Shown here one piece after another: positions 1 through 4,968 of a DNA stretch of 6,670 nt. Under the pieces are notes generated by a model. That model saw only the letters and a program-made list of their open reading frames with translations, did not search any database and was not told the DNA's origin. The stretch lies in contig CALMNJ010000346.1 in NCBI GenBank assembly GCA_937868675.1, positions 1 through 6,670 of the forward strand. Reading direction: 5' to 3'. A program made the position numbers and the translations under genes. Within the stretch, counting starts at the first letter, position 1; each line of letters opens with the position of its first letter. The stretch comes from an uncultured Bacteroidota bacterium (GTDB taxonomy: Bacteria; Bacteroidota; Bacteroidia; B-17B0; Aurantibacillaceae).

Positions 1-446
1 AAAACACGTTTTTGATATGTGTGGACGATAAGAGTGCCCTGCTTCATAAAATATCCTTTACCGATATAAGAGAACTGATTAAGATTGCAATGGAGCCAGG
101 CTCGGCTGAAACGCGATTCTGCCTGGTTGACGATAATCGCGAAATGGATGTGATGCTTGGTCGCGACAACCGTATTCTGTCATACAACTTAAGCGGTGAA
201 TTGTTGTTTGAAAAAGAAATGCCCGAAGAAATCAGCTCGGTTATTAATTACAGCGATGATAGTTACAATTTTTATGTTTGCCTGAATGCCGAAAAAACCC
301 AGCTGATAGTTTATGACCAGTTACGTCAAAAAGTACGTACCATTAATTCAGGAACGCTTCCCCTCATCAGCAACCTGTTTAAGGACAACAAAAAGTACCT
401 GCTTGTAACCCATGGAAAACAGCTGAGTTGCGTGCCAGTTGATTAA
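1..446 (+). CDS. C-terminal part of an unrecognised protein, possibly beta-propeller-like (5' end outside window)
   Basis: The reading frame is open from the left edge (first complete codon at base 3) to a TAA at 444-446, giving 147 visible residues. The TTG at 12 is probably an internal codon rather than a start, because the frame continues upstream without a stop. The visible part has short, strand-like stretches with turns of the type DNRILSYNLSGELLFEKE and YVCLNAEKTQLIVYDQ. These resemble blades of WD40/PQQ-type propellers, where a strand is followed by 'D-x-x-G-x-x-hydrophobic'. No catalytic motif, cysteine pair or membrane segment is visible. I cannot name the family, and the propeller idea is inference from strand pattern alone. 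The gene is convergent with the PspC gene, with stop codons only 2 bp apart. Confidence 0.7.
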   Translation, partial: NTFLICVDDKSALLHKISFTDIRELIKIAMEPGSAETRFCLVDDNREMDVMLGRDNRILSYNLSGELLFEKEMPEEISSVINYSDDSYNFYVCLNAEKTQLIVYDQLRQKVRTINSGTLPLISNLFKDNKKYLLVTHGKQLSCVPVD

Positions 447-448
447 TT

Positions 449-685
449 TTACTCAAGATCCCAAACACTGGGGCGTTTTTTTGTATAAAATGGCTTAAAA
501 TAGTTTTTATGCTCGAGTATGAAAGCCATAATGAAGTATATGATAACCGGGCTCCCCACCGTAAAAAATGAAAGGTAAATAAAGTACATCCTTACCGTAG
601 TGGTTTTGATTCCCAATTTATTGCCCCACCAGGTACATACCCCAAATGCTTTAGCCTCAAACCAATGCCGGATACTATTGATCAT
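449..685 (-). CDS. Small PspC-domain inner-membrane protein
   Basis: This 78-residue protein is a single PspC-type domain. An amphipathic N-terminal part (about 1-27) contains FGVCTWWGNKLGI, followed by TTTVRMYFIYLSF and a hydrophobic segment at about 33-57 (aromatic/aliphatic, with GSP in the middle). A basic tail ends KKRPSVWDLE. PspC domains are membrane components of envelope-stress (phage shock) responses; small stand-alone ones in Bacteroidota are often annotated as stress-responsive regulators, with little direct functional evidence. The usual 'CGG-(L/I)-A' turn reads CTWWG here, a variant I recall from other Bacteroidota. No pspA/pspB partner is present in the window. The ATG at 683-685 is supported by a promoter 4 nt upstream. 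The gene is convergent with the leftmost CDS and divergent from the GNAT-like gene. Confidence 0.85.
   Translation of the reverse strand: MINSIRHWFEAKAFGVCTWWGNKLGIKTTTVRMYFIYLSFFTVGSPVIIYFIMAFILEHKNYFKPFYTKKRPSVWDLE
460..482 (+). terminator. Candidate weak intrinsic terminator for the leftmost gene
   Basis: A short stem, CCCA at 460-463 with TGGG at 469-472 around a 5-nt loop, is followed after three bases by a run of seven T (476-482). It lies 13 nt past the stop of the + strand gene and inside the 3' end of the PspC gene on the other strand. The stem is only 4 bp (5 with a wobble pair), so termination would be weak. The T-run is also the coding sequence for two lysines in the PspC tail, so it may be coincidental. 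Confidence 0.35.
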
Positions 686-689
686 AAAC

Positions 690-720
690 CAAAGATAATC
701 AATAATCGGCTCAGGTTCAA
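690..720 (-). promoter_or_regulatory. Bacteroidota-type promoter of the PspC gene
   Basis: Read on the minus strand, TATCTTTG (697 down to 690) matches the TAnnTTTG -7 element. A TTG (720 down to 718, preceded by C) lies 20 nt upstream, matching the -33 element. This is the only promoter in the window with both elements recognisable. Only 4 nt separate the box from the ATG at 685, so the transcript would start at or very near the start codon. Confidence 0.6.
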
Positions 721-746
721 GCAGGCCATGTTACTATTCTAATAGC

Positions 747-754
747 TACCTTAG
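747..754 (+). promoter_or_regulatory. Probable -7 element of the GNAT-like gene / miaA unit
   Basis: TACCTTAG matches TAnnTTTG with one mismatch, and sits 4 nt before the GTG at 759, the same spacing as for the PspC and Sua5 genes. No TTG -33 element is visible at the expected distance. The 73-bp gap (686-758) is shared with the divergent PspC promoter. Confidence 0.35.
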
Positions 755-758
755 CAAA

Positions 759-1463
759 GTGAGTCAAAACCATCCGGAGATTACTTCGCTAACCCGATTG
801 TTGAGGCAACGCCACATACAGGCTGAACTGAGTGGCTGCTTGCTGATAGCAGCTTATGAAACAAAAAAAACAAGCCTTGACCTGACACCCTGCATGGATT
901 TGGTGGCGCTCAATCCCGCAAAACTTGCTTCGATCATACAATCAAGACTCGGCCTCAACATACGGATTTTTGCACGCCAGTGTCTGGTTCAAAAAACAGA
1001 CAAAAAAATTGCCGAAGACTTTTTAAACGCATACCATCTTATGGGATCGGCGGCGAGTGGATTTAATTACGGTCTTTTTTTCAGAAACGAACTGGTAGCG
1101 ATTGCCTCCTTTTCCAAAGGCCGTAAAATGAAACGTCTTCCCGGGCATTTGCGCTCTTTCGAACTCATCCGGTTTTGTAGTAAAGATGGAATAACGGTGA
1201 CAGGCGGGCTGACGAAACTCGTGAAAAATTTTTGCCGCGAAAAAAATGCCGGCGATATTATGACCTATATTGACAAACAATTTTCCGACGGCGCTTCTTT
1301 TGCAAAAGCAGGTTTCCGCAAACACGGAGAAACTCCGCCTCTCGAATTTCTGATTGCTAAACAGTCGTTCGAAAAAAAACTATACAACGGCGAGTCTTAC
1401 GATCCCCGAAAATACCACCTCGTGAAAAACCTGGGTAACATTAAAATGATTTTTACGCCTTGA
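759..1463 (+). CDS. GNAT-like protein of phage-related type, coupled to miaA; function unknown
   Basis: The 234-residue protein has an N-terminal region (about 1-66), then RIFARQC (69-75), then a GNAT-like core: FNYGLFFRNELVAIASFSKGR (102-122), FELIRFC (134-140), TGGLTKLVKNF (148-158), IMTYID (167-172) and DGASFAKAGF (177-186). The last part resembles the closing 'Y-x-K-x-GF' strand of acetyltransferases. From memory, the same chain of motifs ('iYARKC ... NYGLY ... ELxRFC ... GGxSKL ... ITYxDxR.S.G..Y.KxGF') occurs in phage proteins linked to homing endonucleases. The fold is also reminiscent of the GNAT-like Mom DNA-modification protein. That kinship is recall, not a computed match. The tail (about 216-232, YHLVKNLGNIKMIF) looks specific to this chromosomal form. 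The start is a GTG, the first start codon after the promoter-like box. The stop TGA (1461-1463) overlaps the miaA start. Substrate and activity are unknown; no HNH or other nuclease motif is visible. Confidence 0.75.
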   Translation: MSQNHPEITSLTRLLRQRHIQAELSGCLLIAAYETKKTSLDLTPCMDLVALNPAKLASIIQSRLGLNIRIFARQCLVQKTDKKIAEDFLNAYHLMGSAASGFNYGLFFRNELVAIASFSKGRKMKRLPGHLRSFELIRFCSKDGITVTGGLTKLVKNFCREKNAGDIMTYIDKQFSDGASFAKAGFRKHGETPPLEFLIAKQSFEKKLYNGESYDPRKYHLVKNLGNIKMIFTP

Positions 1464-2374
1464 AACAACACAATTGTATAGCCTTACTGGGCCCCACTGC
1501 AAGCGGCAAAACCCGGCTGGCGTGCCTGCTGGCCAGCCACCTGCAGGGCGAAATTATCAGTGCCGATTCGCGGCAGGTGTATCGGAGACTGAACATTGGC
1601 ACAGGCAAAGACCTCGAAGAATATCGCGTAAACGGAGCACACATCCCTTATCACCTCATTGACGTGGCAGAGCCCGGCACACAATTCTATCTGCATGAAT
1701 TCATGCAGGCTTTGACTGTTTGCTTTAACGACATTGTGTATCGCAACAAAATGCCCATCATTTGCGGTGGAACCGGCTTGTACCTGGACGCCCTACGCAA
1801 GGACTTTTCGCTTACACAGATTCCCGAAAACCACACACTGAGAAACGAACTGGAGCATTTGGATAAAAATGATTTGGTCCAACGATTACAAATATTTCCC
1901 GCTCAACACGTTGCTGGTATTGACACCAGCTCGAAAAAAAGAATTATTCGCGGCATTGAAATCGCCACGTTTTTAGCTATGCACCCCGGCCATGTAAAAC
2001 CGCAACAACTGCCTTACCGCCCTTTGTACATTGGCATAAAACCGGATCCTGAAAAACGCCGGATGAATATATCTCATAGACTCACCCATCGCCTGAATAA
2101 CGGGCTCATTGAAGAGGCCCGGGATTTGCTGGCTGATAGCATGACGCACGAGCAGTTGCAACGTCTGGGACTCGAATACAAATTTCTATCCCTGTTTTTG
2201 CAAAACAAAATCACATACATGCAATTACAGCAACAACTGGAAACAGCCATCTTTCAATTTGCAAAGCGGCAAATGACCTGGTTCAGGAAAATGGAGAAGG
2301 AGGGCGTAACAATACATTGGGTTGAAAAAAATTACAACCTGAATGAGCTGCTCGCCCTTATCGCAAAGTCATAA
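1460..2374 (+). CDS. miaA: tRNA dimethylallyltransferase MiaA
   Basis: MiaA transfers the dimethylallyl group of DMAPP to N6 of A37 in tRNAs reading UNN codons, giving i6A37. The 304 residues include the P-loop GPTASGKT (11-18), DSRQVYR (36-42) after strand 2, GGTGLYLDAL (103-112), and the C-terminal LGLEYKFLSLFLQ block followed by FAKRQMTWFRKMEKEG, all family signatures. Length is normal for the family. The segment after DSRQVYR reads NIGTGKDLEEY...IPYHLIDVAEPG rather than the classical GTAKP...HHLIDV, a variant I recall from Bacteroidota, which often carry more than one miaA copy. The start is a TTG at 1460-1462 sharing TTGA with the upstream stop; it places the usual 10 residues before the P-loop, and no other in-frame start precedes that motif. 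Co-translation with the GNAT-like gene is therefore likely. It ends 15 bp from the convergent hydrolase stop with no obvious terminator. Confidence 0.95.
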   Translation: MKQHNCIALLGPTASGKTRLACLLASHLQGEIISADSRQVYRRLNIGTGKDLEEYRVNGAHIPYHLIDVAEPGTQFYLHEFMQALTVCFNDIVYRNKMPIICGGTGLYLDALRKDFSLTQIPENHTLRNELEHLDKNDLVQRLQIFPAQHVAGIDTSSKKRIIRGIEIATFLAMHPGHVKPQQLPYRPLYIGIKPDPEKRRMNISHRLTHRLNNGLIEEARDLLADSMTHEQLQRLGLEYKFLSLFLQNKITYMQLQQQLETAIFQFAKRQMTWFRKMEKEGVTIHWVEKNYNLNELLALIAKS

Positions 2375-2389
2375 CCTGCGCCGTCAACC

Positions 2390-3187
2390 TTACCGAAAAC
2401 AATTTCTCAGGAACTTGCGCAGGGCTTTATTGCTCTGTCTGGGCGATTCAAGGAATCCAAAATGACCATCGTGTTCAAGGTACAGAATGGTTTTGTTTTC
2501 GATCATTTCAGTCTGTTCCATCAACTGCTCGTGTGGCAAAACATTATCCAGTTCGCCAATCACCATCATTATCGGGTAGCGAACAAATCCGAGAATCAGG
2601 TGACGGCTTGGCCGGTCGCGCATGCCGTGCAGGGCCGCTATGATGCCTCGTTGCGGTGTTTTTTTTGCGATGCCATACGCAAAAGCAACCTCTTCCTTCA
2701 GGTATTTTAGGTTTTTGGAAGCAAATAGATTTTGAATCGTATTGCGGGTATATACATTCTTATTTGCCTTCGCCAATTGAATGGCCCGCAAACGGTCGCG
2801 TTTTTTTTCTTCGCTGTCCGGATACGAAGTGCTGTGATAAAGGCAAAGTCCACGGAGGTTTTCGGGAAACAAGTCGGCAAAGGCGAGGGTTACATAACCA
2901 CCCATGCTGTGTCCAATGATTACGTAGCGATTCAGATTGAGGCTGTCCATCACTGCTTTTACACACCGTGCCATCAATTCCATGCTATGCGCATAACCGA
3001 AACAGGGAGTTTGGCCATGACCGGGGAGATCAATAGCAATAACACGGTATGACCGGCTTAAATTTTCGATGGTGCCTTTCCAGATTTCATGCGATCCCAG
3101 AAAGCCATGCAAGAGCACCACAGCCCGCCCGCGGCCCCGGTCGCTAAACGTAACTTTATCATTTTTAAAAAAAGCGGTCTTAAGCAT
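2390..3187 (-). CDS. Alpha/beta-fold hydrolase
   Basis: A 265-residue soluble alpha/beta hydrolase with a full set of family motifs: the oxyanion loop HGFLGS (27-32), DLPGHGQT (53-60), the nucleophile elbow GHSMGG (92-97, Ser94), the acid strand VIGELDNVLP (209-218, Asp214) and the histidine in EHDGHFGFLESP (238-249, His242). The cap region (about 118-200) is helical and charged, starting YHSTSYPDSEEKKRDR. This form is common in Bacteroidota as an uncharacterised hydrolase, and substrate cannot be predicted; carboxylesterase, epoxide hydrolase and MenH-like enzymes all share these motifs. There is no signal peptide, so it should be cytoplasmic. The ATG at 3185-3187 lies 10 nt after a perfect TAnnTTTG box. 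It appears monocistronic and convergent with miaA. Confidence 0.9.
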   Translation of the reverse strand: MLKTAFFKNDKVTFSDRGRGRAVVLLHGFLGSHEIWKGTIENLSRSYRVIAIDLPGHGQTPCFGYAHSMELMARCVKAVMDSLNLNRYVIIGHSMGGYVTLAFADLFPENLRGLCLYHSTSYPDSEEKKRDRLRAIQLAKANKNVYTRNTIQNLFASKNLKYLKEEVAFAYGIAKKTPQRGIIAALHGMRDRPSRHLILGFVRYPIMMVIGELDNVLPHEQLMEQTEMIENKTILYLEHDGHFGFLESPRQSNKALRKFLRNCFR

Positions 3188-3197
3188 CCCTTCATCA

Positions 3198-3205
3198 CAA
3201 ATTTA
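3198..3205 (-). promoter_or_regulatory. -7 promoter element of the alpha/beta hydrolase gene
   Basis: Minus-strand TAAATTTG (3205 down to 3198) is a perfect TAnnTTTG match, 10 nt before the ATG at 3187. No TTG is found at the expected -33 distance, so the upstream element is either divergent or absent. Confidence 0.45.
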
Positions 3206-3269
3206 ATCTTATCCGAATATAATTCTGGTGATGGTGCATTAAAAATAATAAGCCGTTGAATCTATTTTG

Positions 3270-3285
3270 ACATAACAAGTTATGT
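3270..3285. promoter_or_regulatory. 16-bp perfect inverted repeat, possible operator
   Basis: ACATAAC and GTTATGT form perfect 7-bp arms separated by AA. Such compact dyads are typical of dimeric repressor sites, but no regulator gene is adjacent and only one copy is seen. It lies 83 bp upstream of the hydrolase start and about 275 bp upstream of pheS, so the target gene is unclear. Confidence 0.3.
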
Positions 3286-3302
3286 TCTCTCAATTCAAAT
3301 GT

Positions 3303-3358
3303 AAGTCCGGGCAATCTCCGGTTGAAGTGCCCCCGGCTTGGTTTATTTAAAATGAACC
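3303..3358. other. Tandem stem-loop potential, candidate structured RNA or regulatory element
   Basis: The first stem pairs AAGTCCGGGCA (3303-3313) with TGCCCCCGGCTT (3328-3339): about ten base pairs interrupted by small bulges, with a 14-nt loop. It is followed without a gap by a 19-nt imperfect palindrome, GGTTTATTT/AAATGAACC centred on 3349. Neither is followed by a T-run, so they do not look like terminators. No known RNA family is recognised. Confidence 0.25.
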
Positions 3359-3541
3359 GTACAGTTTTTAAATGACCGGGAGAATCCAAATCGGGCAAAA
3401 ACTCTGTCAAAATCGCTGAGGTATTCACCGGCCTTGAGGTACATTCAAAGCATCAATCGGATATCCTTTTTCTTTTCAAGCACTAGGCGCCTGGTTTGCT
3501 TCTTCCTGCCGCAATCCACGCTAACACTACCATATTTTGAT

Positions 3542-3549
3542 TAACTTTG
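3542..3549 (+). promoter_or_regulatory. -7 promoter element of pheS
   Basis: TAACTTTG is a perfect TAnnTTTG match, 11 nt upstream of the ATG at 3561. It lies downstream of the alternative TTG codon at 3537, which supports the ATG as the true start. No TTG -33 motif occurs at 17-23 nt upstream. Confidence 0.5.
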
Positions 3550-3560
3550 CGTACCAAATT

Positions 3561-4583
3561 ATGCTCGATAAAATAAATACCCTGCTCGAAGAAGTGGAAG
3601 CGGTTGCCGCCAGTACTAAGGAACAGGTGGAGGAATACCGTATCAAATGGCTTAGCAAAAAAGGTGAAGTCAGTCTCCTCTTTGAAGAATTTCGCCATGT
3701 GCCCTCAGACATTAAAAAGGATGTGGGCCAGAAACTTAACCGCCTCAAAGTACGCGCACAGGAAAAAATAAACGAGCTTAAAGAAGCTTTCGAAGGCAAA
3801 GACGAAATTAATACCCCGGCCCCCGACCTCACCTTACCGGGTTTGCCGGTAATCCAGAACGGCACTCGCCATCCACTCACCATTGTAAAAAATCAAATTA
3901 CCGACATTTTTTCACGTATTGGTTTCACTGTAAGCGAAGGCCGTGAAATAGAAGACGACTGGCATAATTTTACCGCCCTGAACACTCCCGAAAATCATCC
4001 GGCACGCGACATGCAGGACACTTTTTATGTGAGCATCAATCCCGAAATGGTGCTGCGTACCCAAACGTCCAGTGTACAGGTACATATTATGGAAGGCCGG
4101 AAGCCGCCCATTCGCACCATATCGCCCGGACGTGTTTACCGCAACGAGGCCATCAGTGCCCGTGCCCACTGCCAGTTTCATCAGGTAGAAGGTTTATACA
4201 TTGACGAAAAAGTATCGTTTGCCGACCTCAAACAAACGCTGCTTTACTTTGCCACCGAGATGTTTGGCGCCGACACCAAAATACGCCTGCGTCCGAGTTA
4301 TTTCCCATTCACCGAACCCAGTGCCGAGATGGATATTAGCTGCACCATTTGCAAAGGCAAGGGTTGCAACATTTGTAAACAAACGGGCTGGGTAGAGATT
4401 CTTGGCTGTGGTATGGTGGATCCGCAGGTTCTCAAAAACTGCGGTATTGATGAGAATAAATACCGTGGCTTTGCTTTTGGCATGGGTATTGAACGGATTA
4501 CCATGCTCAAATATCAGATAAAAGACCTGCGCCTGTTTTTTGAGAACGATGTGCGTTTTCTCAAACAGTTCACCACGGCCTGA
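3561..4583 (+). CDS. pheS: Phenylalanyl-tRNA synthetase alpha subunit
   Basis: PheS is the catalytic subunit of the alpha2-beta2 class II enzyme that charges tRNA-Phe. The 340-residue protein has the N-terminal coiled coil (about 1-85, LLEEVEAVAASTKEQVEEYRIKWLSKKG...), motif 1 (GFTVSEGREIE), the HNFTALNTPENHPARDMQDTF block, motif 2 beginning RTQTSSVQVHIM (Arg166) through RVYRNEAISARAHCQFHQVEG, and motif 3 FAFGMGIER (304-312). A four-cysteine insert, C261-x2-C264-x4-C269-x2-C272, lies between EPSAEMDIS and GWVEILGCGMV; I recall this from other Bacteroidota PheS. The ATG at 3561 is preferred over an in-frame TTG at 3537, because MLDKINTLLEEV is the normal family start and the -7 box lies between the two. 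No pheT is in the window, so the two subunits are encoded apart. It is followed 3 nt later by the TPR gene. Confidence 0.97.
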   Translation: MLDKINTLLEEVEAVAASTKEQVEEYRIKWLSKKGEVSLLFEEFRHVPSDIKKDVGQKLNRLKVRAQEKINELKEAFEGKDEINTPAPDLTLPGLPVIQNGTRHPLTIVKNQITDIFSRIGFTVSEGREIEDDWHNFTALNTPENHPARDMQDTFYVSINPEMVLRTQTSSVQVHIMEGRKPPIRTISPGRVYRNEAISARAHCQFHQVEGLYIDEKVSFADLKQTLLYFATEMFGADTKIRLRPSYFPFTEPSAEMDISCTICKGKGCNICKQTGWVEILGCGMVDPQVLKNCGIDENKYRGFAFGMGIERITMLKYQIKDLRLFFENDVRFLKQFTTA

Positions 4584-4586
4584 TGT

Positions 4587-4910
4587 ATGGCCAATAACGC
4601 CCGCATACAACAGCTTCTTGAGTTTTTAAAAAGCGAGCCTTCCGACCTTTTTTTGAACTACGCCCTGGGTGTAGAGTATGCTGCATTAAATGAAACACAC
4701 GTAATGGCGGAACAGCAATTCAAAAACGTGCTGGAATTAAATGCGGATTACATTGCCGCCTACTACCAGCTGGGTAAATTGCTTGAGGCGCGTGGGGCAA
4801 ATTCGGAGGCATTGGCGTTTTACCGCACCGGGCTTGAAAAAGCAAAGCAGCAAAAAAACAACAAAGCCGTGAACGAATTTGGTGAGGCCATTTTTATGCT
4901 GGAAGATTAG
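4587..4910 (+). CDS. Small TPR (tetratricopeptide repeat) protein
   Basis: A 107-residue, all-helical protein with TPR units. One repeat falls at about 20-53 (LFLNYALGVEYAALNETHVMAEQQFKNVLELN), a second at about 54-87 (DYIAAYYQLGKLLEARGANSEALAFYRTGLEKA), preceded by a helical cap and followed by a helix ending MLED. The pattern of small residues at repeat positions 8, 20 and 27 (A/G, A, L/A) fits TPR. There is no signal peptide. TPR domains bind other proteins, and the partner is unknown. The start is 3 nt after the pheS stop, so it should be co-transcribed and possibly coupled with pheS. A nearer ATG overlapping the pheS stop (4583) is out of frame and hits a stop after four codons. Confidence 0.85.
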   Translation: MANNARIQQLLEFLKSEPSDLFLNYALGVEYAALNETHVMAEQQFKNVLELNADYIAAYYQLGKLLEARGANSEALAFYRTGLEKAKQQKNNKAVNEFGEAIFMLED

Positions 4911-4911
4911 G

Positions 4912-4957
4912 TCCGGTGCTTGCCGGATTCGTAATAGCTTTAGAATGGTAAGCTTAG
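4912..4957. terminator. Two short hairpins in the convergent gap, weak bidirectional terminator candidate
   Basis: TCCGG (4912-4916) pairs with CCGGA (4923-4927) around a 6-nt loop. AGCTT (4936-4940) pairs with AAGCT (4950-4954). They occupy most of the 58-bp gap between the TPR gene and the 3' end of the convergent Sua5 gene. No long T-run follows either stem, so intrinsic termination is not convincing. Confidence 0.25.
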
Positions 4958-4968
4958 TTGTGCCATGT

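Larger units (their letters stand above)
3188..3560. other. 373-bp gene-free region between the hydrolase and pheS, rich in dyads
   Basis: No convincing gene lies here. The longest frame (77 codons, minus strand, 3195-3428) has no recognisable family and no start signal. Contents: the two divergent -7 boxes at its ends (3198-3205 and 3542-3549), a 16-bp perfect dyad (3270-3285), a bulged hairpin (3303-3339), an imperfect palindrome directly after it (3340-3358), and an 8-bp palindrome AGGCGCCT (3485-3492) within an imperfect 14-bp dyad. It is by far the longest non-coding stretch in an otherwise tightly packed window. It may hold regulatory sites or a small RNA, or be a decayed remnant of a gene. 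Confidence 0.5.

Noticed and set aside
859..880. A-runs in the GNAT-like gene (near 865 and 1372) as programmed frameshift sites
   Set aside because: The reading frame is intact through both and no alternative frame continues with family similarity.
1023..1325. 100-codon minus-strand open frame opposite the GNAT-like gene
   Set aside because: Antisense shadow; the + strand frame carries the conserved motifs and the operon context.
3296..3303. Additional minus-strand TACATTTG box, possible second promoter for the hydrolase
   Set aside because: Matches the -7 consensus but has no -33 element, and one such match is not unexpected by chance in a region of this size. Mentioned only within the gap finding.
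3282..3350. Short + strand frame ATG...TAA of 22 residues overlapping the 16-bp dyad
   Set aside because: Too short to judge, no promoter box or ribosome-binding site before it, and it runs through the predicted hairpin.
3195..3428. 77-codon minus-strand open frame in the gap before pheS
   Set aside because: No recognisable family, unlike composition (rich in His, Asn, Arg in scattered order), and its stop overlaps the hydrolase promoter region with no start signal upstream. Treated as non-coding.
3537..3560. TTG at 3537 as an upstream start for pheS (8 extra residues)
   Set aside because: It precedes the -7 box TAACTTTG at 3542-3549, so it would not be in the transcript, and family proteins start at the MLDKIN-like residue (ATG at 3561).
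4194..4610. 138-codon minus-strand open frame opposite pheS
   Set aside because: Lies wholly antisense to strongly conserved PheS motifs and has no family signature; a shadow frame.
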